In this document: positions 21,950 to 28,810 of the stretch, in pieces
Layout: each line of letters starts with the position of its first letter
How positions within the stretch are numbered: the first letter of the stretch is position 1
Virus record (IMG/VR): IMGVR_UViG_3300037264_009342
Coordinates: 1-37,434 of that record
Strand: one strand, 5' to 3'
Source: a virus
Length of the DNA stretch: 37,434 bases
Program-made: the position numbers and the translations under genes
The notes under the pieces: generated by a model
What the model was told of the DNA's origin: nothing
Database searches by the model: none
What the model saw: only the letters and a program-made list of their open reading frames with translations

Positions 21950-22707
21950 CACGCCCGAGCGGCAGCTTGTACCGGCATCTCGTTCCACTCCTGCCCGCGC
22001 CACTTTCGCCCGCGAGCTTTCTTGTGGATGCCGCCCCACTGTTTGAAGAAAAACGGCACGCCCGCCGCGATGCACTGGTCGTGAACGTTTGCCACCCACT
22101 CCGGCTTCATCACTCGAGCGCCGGGACCGCTCTCGCCCCCGACGATCACCCAATCGATATTGGTCAGGTCCAGCGGCCCGATATCCTCAAGCAAAGGTTC
22201 TACGCTCAAGAATCGCACGCACGGCCCGATGATTTGCCGCAGGTCGTCAATCCTGGGCACCCCCCTGGTTCGATCTTCGACGCTGACCCCAACCCATAAC
22301 GCCGGCCACAACAGCGGGGCGATCGCCGTTGAAGTCCGTCCCCATGAGTCCACGAACGTACGCATTCGGCGGGCGCGTTTGGTCAACACCTGGTAGACGT
22401 GGCGCTGGTTGAAGGCCATCACCTCGAACACGCGTTCGATGTACACCATCGGCACCGATTCGTGGAACAGGTCGCTCATCGAGCAGACGAATATCCGCCT
22501 GGGCTTCTTCCATCGGCTCGGATCGCCGAGGGACTCGGGCACCAGACGCAACTCGAAGCCGTCTTCGTAGGGGTGCCCTTCGACCCCTTTGAAGCGATTG
22601 GCGAACCGCTCGGCGTAGCAGTGGGTGCAGCCGGGGCTGACCTTGGTGCAGCCCCGCACCGGGTTCCACGTTGCGTCCGTCCACTCGATGGTAGAAACGT
22701 TGCTCAT
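21949..22707 (-). CDS. Phage Gp37/Gp68-like protein (DUF5131)
   Basis: 252 aa from ATG 22707, overlapping the previous small ORF as ATGA. The N-terminus has IEWTDATWNPVRGCTKVSPG followed by CTHCYAE: a C-x7-C-x2-C cluster with the CYAE signature of DUF5131 (phage Gp37/Gp68), a family related to radical SAM proteins. Further motifs: RIFVCSMSDLFHESVP, HVYQVLTKRARRM, WVGVSVEDR, FLSVEPLLEDIG, WVIVGGESGPGARVM, PFFFKQWGG, all typical. Probably an iron-sulfur enzyme acting on a nucleotide or nucleic acid; the substrate is unknown. Third frame of a coupled cluster. Confidence 0.85.
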   Translation of the reverse strand: MSNVSTIEWTDATWNPVRGCTKVSPGCTHCYAERFANRFKGVEGHPYEDGFELRLVPESLGDPSRWKKPRRIFVCSMSDLFHESVPMVYIERVFEVMAFNQRHVYQVLTKRARRMRTFVDSWGRTSTAIAPLLWPALWVGVSVEDRTRGVPRIDDLRQIIGPCVRFLSVEPLLEDIGPLDLTNIDWVIVGGESGPGARVMKPEWVANVHDQCIAAGVPFFFKQWGGIHKKARGRKWRGQEWNEMPVQAAARA

Positions 22708-22784
22708 TCGTAATGTTCCCGATCGCTCGACGGCGCTTCCGCACAGGTCCCAAGGGTCAACAACTCATCGGTCCAGTTATTCAT
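22704..22784 (-). CDS. 26-aa linker ORF, translation-coupled at both ends
   Basis: ATG 22784 overlaps the stop of the 23017 gene (ATGA), and its TGA (22706-22704) overlaps the ATG of the Gp37/Gp68 gene (ATGA). The product would be 26 aa, MNNWTDELLTLGTCAEAPSS and six more, acidic. It is too short for most gene finders. The double 4-base overlap is hard to get by chance and supports translation, whether the peptide has a function or only carries ribosomes across. Confidence 0.5.
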   Translation of the reverse strand: MNNWTDELLTLGTCAEAPSSDREHYE

Positions 22785-23017
22785 GATGACGACTCGCCTT
22801 CTCCTTCGTCTTTAACTATCCATCGGCGTTTCTGCTGAATCTGCCGTATCTGCTCGGCCTCGCAAAGGCCGCAAACCGGAAATGTGAAACGGCTCGACCA
22901 ATGATGCAGCGTCACGGTTGCATAGCCTCGATCCGTCGGCTTAACCTCGCACGAACACATAAAGCATTGAGGCTTGTCGACGACGACAATCACTGGCACA
23001 CCTACCCCATCCCCCAT
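22781..23017 (-). CDS. Small zinc-ribbon protein
   Basis: Up to 78 aa from ATG 23017; a GTG at about 22993 (with GGGTAGG upstream) is an alternative and would avoid repeat-derived codons. Two CxxC pairs (CFMCSCEV near residues 18-25 and CGLCEAEQ near 49-54) fit a zinc ribbon, followed by a basic helix (IRQIQQKRRWIVKDE) and an acidic Ser tail. Such proteins commonly bind nucleic acid or act as adaptors. First frame of the coupled cluster after the leader from the 23395 promoter. Confidence 0.6.
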   Translation of the reverse strand: MGDGVGVPVIVVVDKPQCFMCSCEVKPTDRGYATVTLHHWSSRFTFPVCGLCEAEQIRQIQQKRRWIVKDEGEGESSS

Positions 23018-23056
23018 CCGACATCCGACGTCCGACGTCCGACATCCAACATCAAA
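23008..23056. repeat. Single arm of an ATCCGAC element
   Basis: CATCCCCCATCCGACATCCG, ACGTCCGACGTCCGACATCC, AACATCAAAA. Only the right-arm type is present; no partner is nearby. It overlaps the start region of the zinc-ribbon gene. Confidence 0.7.
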
Positions 23057-23394
23057 AAAGTGGTCCGATGCGGTCAGATTTTGCCGCGGTCGTCACCGCG
23101 CAACCCAGCCTTGTGCCCGTTACAGGTGCTCGCGGGCCCATCAGGACTGACCAGTTGGGACTGCCTATATCCACCCTTACACCCTGGGGATGGACAGGCG
23201 CACCGAACAGAGGACGGCCACCGCGAATCAGCGCTGCGGAACACTCGCCTGTTCCGGTCGACCTTGATCGGAGCTTTCGTCCTCTAAAAAGCGTCTGGAC
23301 CTAACGCGACCCAAAGGTCAATTCGCTAAGCCGATACGCCTTATCACGACGCCGCGAGGCTTGGACCCGAACTGCCCAAGCCGTCGCGACGTTA
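23057..23394 (-). other. Long untranslated leader or intergenic region
   Basis: About 340 bases lie between the promoter at 23395 and the zinc-ribbon gene with no convincing ORF on either strand. The minus strand has many short complementary segments (for example near 23090-23180), so a structured leader RNA is possible. No known riboswitch core was recognised. Confidence 0.35.
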
Positions 23395-23426
23395 TACAAT
23401 GTACATCACTACGGCCAGGCGGTCAA
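23395..23426 (-). promoter_or_regulatory. Promoter/operator of the TACATTGTA family (minus strand)
   Basis: On the minus strand TTGACC (23426-23421), 17 bases, TACATT (23403-23398). The -10 lies in the palindromic TACATTGTA core. It would transcribe the accessory cluster 23017-20593 independently of terminase. The 16-base stretch AGTGATGTACATTGTA is identical to that at 4303. Confidence 0.6.
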
Positions 23427-23472
23427 GCACAAAATTCGGTGTCAAGTATTCCAAAAACCATTCACGTGGATT

Positions 23473-25143
23473 TCACAGCGGGCGAGCCGCCACGTCCCGC
23501 AGCAGCCGGGCCGCTCGTCGCATCCGGTCGCGGTCCCGACGCTTGGCGGATTCGGCGCCGGGATCCACGCCGGCGTCCACCCCGAGCGACGGCATACGCA
23601 CGAGCTCCGGGCGGTGGTCCAACGACTTCGAACCCGCGATCAACTGCGAAACCAACCGGATGCCCTCCAGGCGTTCCTTCTCCGGTTTGTCCTTTACTCC
23701 GTCCGGGCCGTGGCTGCGGAGCACGGCGCTGCCGATCGTTGGGATCCCGTTGACCCGGTAAAGCTGGATCATCTTGGGCCAGGATCGGTCGGCGACCGTT
23801 CCCTGGTAGATTTCTCCGCCCTCAGCGGGCACCCACGTGCCCGGCTTGGCATTGTCACCAGCTACGGCCTGTCGCCAGCCGGACATGGCGTGGACCTCGG
23901 CGATCTCCATGATCGGGTCCCACCCTTTGATCGCGGAATCCACGCGGTAGGACTCGCGGTACACATAGACCAAGCCCTGGAGGTTCCAGCGCGTGACCGC
24001 GTATCGCAGGGCGTCACACGCGTGGTCCTGTTTCTTCAGCGGCTCATCGGGTCGGTCCGGGTCCCACCGGTACCCGAGCAGCTCCCGGATGGTGTTCGGG
24101 CACTTGGGACTGACCAGGAGCGCCGATGGCCCGGGGAACACCGCGAGCCACAGGCATACCTGAGCCGATTCGCCTTGGCCCCAGTCTATGGCTCGGTAGC
24201 GGATCGTTTCCTGGTAGAGCGGGACGTCCCCGATGCAGCGTTGGGACGTGAACAGCGGGTAGATGCGGCCCGCGGCGAACTCCCAAGCGTCAGCCTCGCT
24301 CTCAGGGTATTCGCGCTTACGCAAGATGGGCGAAACGGCGTCGAGTTCCGCACATCGCGTCTGGAACCAGACGTCATCGCGCCCCGCCCGCTCGGCCCAA
24401 CCCAGGAACGTCGGGACCAGGAGCGTCGGGCCACGCCCGGTATTCGGATCGAGCAGCTCCCCGAATGACCCATACGTCGCCCGCCATAGGTCAAAGAAGT
24501 CTCCGTGCGGGCCGTCAGAGGTGGAGATCACGAAAAGCTGACCGGACGCGACCTCGAGCGCTGGGCGTATGGCAACGACGCAATCGCCCAGCGCTGGGCA
24601 CCGGGCGGCCTCGTCGATAATGATCAGGTCCCCACTGACGCTCCGCGCCGCTTTGCCCGATCCGGCAAGGCACCGGAGCTCACCATTGTGACCGCGGGCC
24701 TCGAACCGCACTTGCTCCTCGTTGTTTTTGGTGGGCGTTAGTCGCATCGACGTGGGCAGTTGATCGTGCATCCACAGGAAGCGGCGTTTGAAGTCCTGCG
24801 CATAGCCACGCTCCTGGGCCAAGACCATGACCGAAAAGTAGCGGGTGTAGATCAGCCGCCAAAGGGCGTAGGCCACGCACAGCCAGGTCAGCCCGAGCTG
24901 TCGGGCTTTCAGCGCGATGAGCGACTCACCCGACGCCATCAATGCCGCGATCCGCCCCTGGCCCGGGAAGAAGATCAGGGGGACAGGCCGCTTGTTGGCC
25001 TTGTCCAGGACCTTGGCGTACCTCGAACACCAACGCTGGAAGCCTTCGAATCCCCGCTGCGTACTGCAGAGGGCGTATTCCTCGATCGCGGATGGCGGAC
25101 GTCGGATGTCGGACGTTAAGGCGATTGTTGTCACATCCGACAT
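23473..25143 (-). CDS. Terminase large subunit (TerL)
   Basis: 556 aa. The ATPase domain shows a Walker A-like ALKARQLGLTW (about residues 77-87; the R-Q-L-G-x-T form common in terminases), Walker B LIIIDEAAR (about 175-183), and a coupling region after it (FVISTSDGPHGDFFDLWRAT). The nuclease part includes YRAIDWGQGESAQVCLWLAV, with the first acidic residue of the RNase H-like fold, and a later helix KKQDHACDALRYAVTRW. After that comes an unusual extra C-terminal domain of ~150 aa rich in strands (GEIYQGTVADRSWPKMIQLY). The first 18 or so residues (MSDVTTIALTSDIRRPPSAI) are encoded by a repeat element; the start may differ. TerL cuts and pumps DNA into the head through the portal. Confidence 0.9.
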   Translation of the reverse strand: MSDVTTIALTSDIRRPPSAIEEYALCSTQRGFEGFQRWCSRYAKVLDKANKRPVPLIFFPGQGRIAALMASGESLIALKARQLGLTWLCVAYALWRLIYTRYFSVMVLAQERGYAQDFKRRFLWMHDQLPTSMRLTPTKNNEEQVRFEARGHNGELRCLAGSGKAARSVSGDLIIIDEAARCPALGDCVVAIRPALEVASGQLFVISTSDGPHGDFFDLWRATYGSFGELLDPNTGRGPTLLVPTFLGWAERAGRDDVWFQTRCAELDAVSPILRKREYPESEADAWEFAAGRIYPLFTSQRCIGDVPLYQETIRYRAIDWGQGESAQVCLWLAVFPGPSALLVSPKCPNTIRELLGYRWDPDRPDEPLKKQDHACDALRYAVTRWNLQGLVYVYRESYRVDSAIKGWDPIMEIAEVHAMSGWRQAVAGDNAKPGTWVPAEGGEIYQGTVADRSWPKMIQLYRVNGIPTIGSAVLRSHGPDGVKDKPEKERLEGIRLVSQLIAGSKSLDHRPELVRMPSLGVDAGVDPGAESAKRRDRDRMRRAARLLRDVAARPL

Positions 25144-25167
25144 TCCAGATCACACATCCGACATCGA
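25089..25167. repeat. ATCCGAC palindromic element between TerS and TerL
   Basis: GCGGATGGCGGACGTCGGATG, TCGGACGTT, centre AAGGCGATTGTTGT, CACATCCGACATTCC, then ACACATCCGACATCG. It supplies the last codons of TerS (ending SMSDV) and the first codons of TerL (MSDV...). Both terminase frames thus end or begin in repeat sequence. Confidence 0.8.
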
Positions 25168-25644
25168 AACCTGGGCGAGCGCGGCGGCCATCTCTTCAGC
25201 CATGCCGATGGTGTCATTTGCGGCTTGGCCGGTGTCGCGTCGCTGCGACGCCAGCTTTAGTGCAGCGGTGACCACGCCGTACTCTGCCGTTGTGACCGCC
25301 GCACGTGTTCGCTCGAGCGCCACGAGTCGCCGCATGGCTCGTTGGCGGGTCTTGGGATTGGCCGATTCGATTTCCTCGCGGACGAGCTGTTCGGCTTTTC
25401 GCCATATCTCGGCGTGGTCCGGGCTTTCGTGCCGCCCGCGCAGACGGCGCATCGTGGTCAGCGCCGTTTCGATGGTGTCGGCCAGCCAGGCGGTGTCCGT
25501 CGACGTCGGACGTGGGGCGTCGGACGTCGGATGTTCGGTGCGATCCCCACCGCGTACGACGGGCGGTTTCCTGCCCGCATGAACGCGGGTGATCGGGCGG
25601 CTGCGTGTTTTAGCTTTTGTGTTGGTCTTTCGCATTTTGCCCAT
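25150..25644 (-). CDS. Probable terminase small subunit (TerS)
   Basis: 164 aa from ATG 25644 (or ATG 25635), just upstream of TerL on the same strand and about 20 bases from a divergent promoter. Residues ~17-45 (HAGRKPPVVRGG..HPTSDAPRPTSTD) are translations of repeat elements, so the N-terminus is not native in origin. The rest is helical and charged (TAWLADTIETALTTMRRLRG, AEIWRKAEQLVREEIESAN, RRLVALERTRAAVTTAEYGV), as in TerS oligomerisation and DNA-binding parts. TerS recognises the packaging site. The assignment rests mainly on position and length; no clear helix-turn-helix is seen. Confidence 0.6.
   Translation of the reverse strand: MGKMRKTNTKAKTRSRPITRVHAGRKPPVVRGGDRTEHPTSDAPRPTSTDTAWLADTIETALTTMRRLRGRHESPDHAEIWRKAEQLVREEIESANPKTRQRAMRRLVALERTRAAVTTAEYGVVTAALKLASQRRDTGQAANDTIGMAEEMAAALAQVSMSDV
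25498..25592. repeat. ATCCGAC arm plus hairpin B inside TerS
   Basis: The arm CGTCGACGTCGGACGTGGGG, CGTCGGACGTCGGATG (25498-25533) and the hairpin CCCGCATGAACGCGGG (25574-25589) are both inside the TerS frame. The translation reads HAGRKPP and HPTSDAPRPTSTD, the same peptide fragments these families encode elsewhere. Confidence 0.75.
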
Positions 25645-25698
25645 TGCGTTCACGAGGCTCGCGCTATACATTGTAGCTATGTCCAAGAAGGTGTCCAA
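25644..25698. promoter_or_regulatory. Divergent promoter/operator for TerS and the RHH gene
   Basis: The palindrome TACATTGTA (25667-25675) is the -10 for both directions. Plus: TTGCGT (25644-25649), 17 bases, TACATT (25667-25672). Minus: TTGGAC (25698-25693), 17 bases, TACAAT (25675-25670, 5 of 6 consensus matches). Plus RNA would start at about 25679, the RHH ATG itself. Confidence 0.55.
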
Positions 25699-26116
25699 GA
25701 AGGTGTCCAAGAAGGCTTGGGCCGTCGCGGCGGCAAAGGCAAATGCGGAAGCCGGAAGGATTGGCCCGACTACGCGGGCGGTGCGGCGGCTGCCGGCGAA
25801 CGGAGCGGCGAAAGCGAGAGCGGCGTCCGGCAGTGGTCGGGTTGTGATCCGGCGAGAGCGGCTCATCAACGATCATGTGCTGATCCGAATGACGAGCGAA
25901 ATGAAGCAAGCTTTGGTGCGCCGCATCAAGACGAACCGTGTGAGTGAGTTTCTGCGCGAGGTCATCGCGAAAGCGTTGCACGGGGAGGTGGACGAGCGGT
26001 TCGCGCGGAGCGAGCAGAAAGCCCACCCCGCCTTGGGGCGGGCGTTGAAGCGATTGGGAGAGGCTGAGCCGGCGCCGTGCACGCCGGTGGCGATTGAGTG
26101 GATGGGCGACCGGTGA
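25679..26116 (+). CDS. Ribbon-helix-helix-like regulator (probable)
   Basis: 145 aa from ATG 25679. The in-frame upstream extension crosses the promoter and repeat and is rejected. The N-terminus carries three 12-base tandem copies giving MSKKVSKKVSKKAW, then a basic, disordered stretch of ~55 residues. About residues 60-100 read HVLIRMTSEMKQALVRRIKT and RVSEFLREVIAKALHGE: a strand, helix, helix pattern like CopG/Arc/MetJ-type DNA-binding domains. The C-terminal ~45 residues are basic. It lies directly at a TACATTGTA palindrome that covers its own promoter, so self-regulation and control of the other three sites is a reasonable guess. It overlaps the next gene (GTGA). Confidence 0.55.
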   Translation: MSKKVSKKVSKKAWAVAAAKANAEAGRIGPTTRAVRRLPANGAAKARAASGSGRVVIRRERLINDHVLIRMTSEMKQALVRRIKTNRVSEFLREVIAKALHGEVDERFARSEQKAHPALGRALKRLGEAEPAPCTPVAIEWMGDR

Positions 26117-26604
26117 GTATCGCAAAGACGGCGGCGCGAACGCCGGTCAGCTTCGCCGTCCCATTCCTGCCGAGGGGAAAGCAATCGACCGAGTTCAATC
26201 GGACCAAGAACGCTAAGGGCCGGTATGCCCACGCGGTTCCACGGGTGAAGCGGAACGCGAGGTCGATTGCGGCGTTCGTGCCGTATTTGGACGCTCCGTT
26301 CGAGGGAGCGGTGCGGGTCGATCTGACGTGCGTTTACTACCGCGTCGGAATGGATCTGGCGTGGAAGGTGACGGCGCCGGACGTGGAACAGTTGGCCAAG
26401 CAAGTGATCGACGTTCTGGCCGCGTGTCAGTATTTCGCCGGAAGCGACGCTCAGGTGGCGTTGCTGACGGTTCGCAAGGTTTTGTCAGCGCCGCCGGATT
26501 CGGTGTTCGAAGCGGAGACGACCAAAAAGCCTCTCGAAGAGGGGTACGTTATGGTGGTGGTCAGTGATCTAACTGGAAATTCGCAATGGGAGCAAGCGAC
26601 GTGA
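26113..26604 (+). CDS. RusA-like Holliday junction resolvase
   Basis: GTG 26113 overlaps the preceding stop (GTGA). 163 aa. A first strand VSFAVPFLPRGKQ fits the RusA 'VPG.P.PKGR' opening. The conserved centre reads APDVEQLAKQVIDVLAACQY, followed by FAGSDAQVALLTVRK. In E. coli RusA the matching segment is PDIDNLLK (D70, D72, K76) with D91 in the later D-D-x-Q-V. Here the first Asp and the Lys are kept, D72 is Glu, and the later Asp is present (SDAQV). RusA resolves four-way DNA junctions before packaging. The fold assignment is good; the D-to-E change may alter activity. Confidence 0.75.
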   Translation: MSIAKTAARTPVSFAVPFLPRGKQSTEFNRTKNAKGRYAHAVPRVKRNARSIAAFVPYLDAPFEGAVRVDLTCVYYRVGMDLAWKVTAPDVEQLAKQVIDVLAACQYFAGSDAQVALLTVRKVLSAPPDSVFEAETTKKPLEEGYVMVVVSDLTGNSQWEQAT

Positions 26605-27593
26605 TGGAATCGACGGTTAGTGAAGAGACGGTAGTGCAGGGAGCGCCTGAGACGTTGACGAACGGAGCGAAGCGTGGCCGGTTGCAGGTGTGGACGGAGT
26701 TCAATCGGCATCCCGCCACGGCGTGGAAAGACCATGTGCCGGGCTTCCCGGCTCCGGCGAACAATGTTCCGCTCGTTGCGCCGCTGTCGGCAGTGGCCAA
26801 TGAGGTGCGGCGCGTGTGGCACGGGGTGGTGGAGTTGGTCCACGTGACTACGGTTCCCAACTACGTCGACGATTGGGCCGCGGTGATGCCGGCGACGGAA
26901 GGGCACGTGCCCTGGAAGTTGGGTTTCAAGCCGGACGCAATGCCCAGGTTTCAATCGCCGGACGCGTGGTTCAAGCTGCTGGGCGTGTTCGCACGCTGCC
27001 AGCAGCTCGGTCGCCAGCAGCGAGGAGGTGCGTTGGTCGAGCGCACGCCAGTGATCGTGGAGTGTGAGACCGCGTTCAAACCGGTATCGAGCGGTATGGA
27101 AGCGTACAACGCGGCGGATTGGGAGCAATGTGTAGACGCCCTAAGGATGTTGCACGGCGTCCCGATGCTCTGGAACCTGCCGAACATTCAAGAGGACACC
27201 CCGGCCCCTGGTGATCTTCATGCTGACACGCTGGCCCTGTGCAAGGTGTTGTTGTCGTGTTCGGATACGAATCTGGTCTCGGCCCAAGAGGGATGGCTGA
27301 CGCACACGCCCGCGGACGCCGCCCTATTGGTGGAGACGCTGGCGTTGGCCGGAATCGATCGCGTGTACCGCAAGTTCTACGTGACCTTGGACGGCCGGTG
27401 GAATCACAGGCCGGGTGAGTTCTATAGCAGGTTGTGCTACACGCCGCAGCAGTTTGTCGATCATCTGCTGGCAAACCTGGACGGTTGGGGTGGTCCGTAT
27501 GCACCGCCGGTGATCATCTACCCGGACGGGATGAGCATGATCCCGCTGGCGGCAATGCTGGGTGAGGCGTTGGCCAAGGCGGGACTGCTTTAG
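26604..27593 (+). CDS. Unknown TIM-barrel-like protein B, paralogue of the 19616 protein
   Basis: ATG 26604 shares a base with the RusA stop (TGATG), with GGGAG at 26588-26592. 329 aa. Motifs in order: W-T-E-F-N (30-34), GFKP (107-110), VECETAFKP (152-160), a helix with W (173) and GVPMLWNLP (185-193), and a final strand/helix (VIIYPDGMSMIPLAAMLGEA). The same motifs in the same order occur in the 19616 protein (WLEIN, GFKP, FENET, GVTIWWNLP). E and N at strand ends of an alternating alpha/beta pattern suggest a (beta/alpha)8 enzyme. No family recognised. It lies between RusA and the internal virion genes. Confidence 0.6.
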   Translation: MESTVSEETVVQGAPETLTNGAKRGRLQVWTEFNRHPATAWKDHVPGFPAPANNVPLVAPLSAVANEVRRVWHGVVELVHVTTVPNYVDDWAAVMPATEGHVPWKLGFKPDAMPRFQSPDAWFKLLGVFARCQQLGRQQRGGALVERTPVIVECETAFKPVSSGMEAYNAADWEQCVDALRMLHGVPMLWNLPNIQEDTPAPGDLHADTLALCKVLLSCSDTNLVSAQEGWLTHTPADAALLVETLALAGIDRVYRKFYVTLDGRWNHRPGEFYSRLCYTPQQFVDHLLANLDGWGGPYAPPVIIYPDGMSMIPLAAMLGEALAKAGLL

Positions 27594-27668
27594 CGATGGC
27601 GGATCTGGGATGTCGGATGTGTTGCGACTCGCGCCATATCCGACATCCGCCATCCGACATCCCACCTC
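27594..27668. repeat. ATCCGAC palindromic element (TTGCGACTCGCGCC centre)
   Basis: GATGGCGGATCTGGGATGTC, GGATGTG, centre TTGCGACTCGCGCC, ATATCCGACATCCGCCATCC, GACATCCCACCTCG. It follows a gene stop directly and ends about 27 bases before the next GTG, as in the other intergenic copies. Confidence 0.8.
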
Positions 27669-27694
27669 GGCGATCCGCGTGGTAGGATTCCGTT

Positions 27695-28810
27695 GTGGCT
27701 TGGCAGAATCCATTCGATCGGGATCCGGCGCGACCGGGGTGGCAGTTCCGGAGACCGCCGCCGCCGCCGGATGATTTCTGGGGAACGGGGCCCGGCCAGC
27801 CGCTGACGCTAGTCGGTCGACCGGGCGGCGCCCCCGGCAGCACGAATCCCGCAGAGCAGCCTTGGGGTGCCACAGGAAACTTCTGGGACTACGAAGGACT
27901 GACGTTCGACCCAAATCTGAGCGACAACTGGCGCTACACCCAGACTGGGGCTGTCGTTCGGTCTGACTTCCTAGACGTTCCCGACTACTACCCGGAGGCG
28001 CTGCAGGACCCCGCCGACTTCTACGCGGCCTATCAGGGCATCCCGGAACCGTTTCGCCCGTACTATTTGGCGACCCTTAGAGACGCGACGCAAAACAACG
28101 CCGACATCGAAGAGCAGCGACGGCTCGCGGTGCAGGGCCTTACCCAGGAACGGAATCGGATTCGTGGCGAGCAAGAGGCATGGCGGAACAGTCCGGAGCG
28201 ACGGGCGACGCTGAACGCTTGGCAAGAACGGTCGCGGCCATCGTTCTCCATTGTGAGCCCAACGGAGCAAGCGGCGTACGATCGCGTCGTTGCTGGCAAC
28301 TACGCCCGGAACCTGCGTCAGAGTCAGGAGAGCGCCGCGTCACGCGGGGTGCTGTCGTCGGGCTCGCAGTTAGGGGCCGAGGCTGGCATTCGGGCCGCCG
28401 CCGACGTGGGCGGCTTGACCATTCGAGCGGCGACCGATCAGGCTAACGCAGCGGCTCGGGAGCGGGCCCTGGGCAACGTGGGGACGCTCCAGACGGCTCA
28501 GGCTGGTTTGGACCTCCAGTACAACACCATGCACGCCGCGGTGACCGATCAGTTGTCCAGAATGCGGGCCGGTTTCGAGAATCAGCCCACGGATTACGTC
28601 GCGTTCGGTCAGCTTGGGGTGGCTTGGGACGCCTATCAGAACATGCTTGAACAGCTTGACGAGGACGAGCTGCGTTTCGAGGAGGCCACGCGGGTCGGGT
28701 TCTTGGACGTTCTCAACCTCGTCGCGGGCGTGGCGTTGGGACTTCCCGGTAGCGGAATTCCCGAAGCGCTCGGGTTCGCGGGACGTGGTGGGGAAGAGGA
28801 TGACGACTGA
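27695..28810 (+). CDS. Internal virion protein candidate, 371 aa
   Basis: GTG 27695 after TAGGATT. The N-terminal ~90 residues are Pro/Gly-rich, with an arm-like composition. Then come long charged helices (DIEEQRRLAVQGLTQERNRI). A segment reads RNLRQSQESAASRGVLSSGS, followed by Q-L-G-A-E-A: the 'A-S-R-G-x-L-x-S-G' pattern seen in podovirus internal/ejection proteins. A hydrophobic end (VLNLVAGVALGLPGSGIPEA) and an acidic tail follow. TGA is overlapped by the next ATG. Likely packaged inside the head and ejected with DNA. Confidence 0.6.
   Translation: MAWQNPFDRDPARPGWQFRRPPPPPDDFWGTGPGQPLTLVGRPGGAPGSTNPAEQPWGATGNFWDYEGLTFDPNLSDNWRYTQTGAVVRSDFLDVPDYYPEALQDPADFYAAYQGIPEPFRPYYLATLRDATQNNADIEEQRRLAVQGLTQERNRIRGEQEAWRNSPERRATLNAWQERSRPSFSIVSPTEQAAYDRVVAGNYARNLRQSQESAASRGVLSSGSQLGAEAGIRAAADVGGLTIRAATDQANAAARERALGNVGTLQTAQAGLDLQYNTMHAAVTDQLSRMRAGFENQPTDYVAFGQLGVAWDAYQNMLEQLDEDELRFEEATRVGFLDVLNLVAGVALGLPGSGIPEALGFAGRGGEEDDD

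Noticed and set aside
23614-24468. Plus-strand frame of 284 codons opposite the large terminase
   Set aside because: It is the antisense shadow of TerL, whose ATPase motifs are clear on the minus strand.
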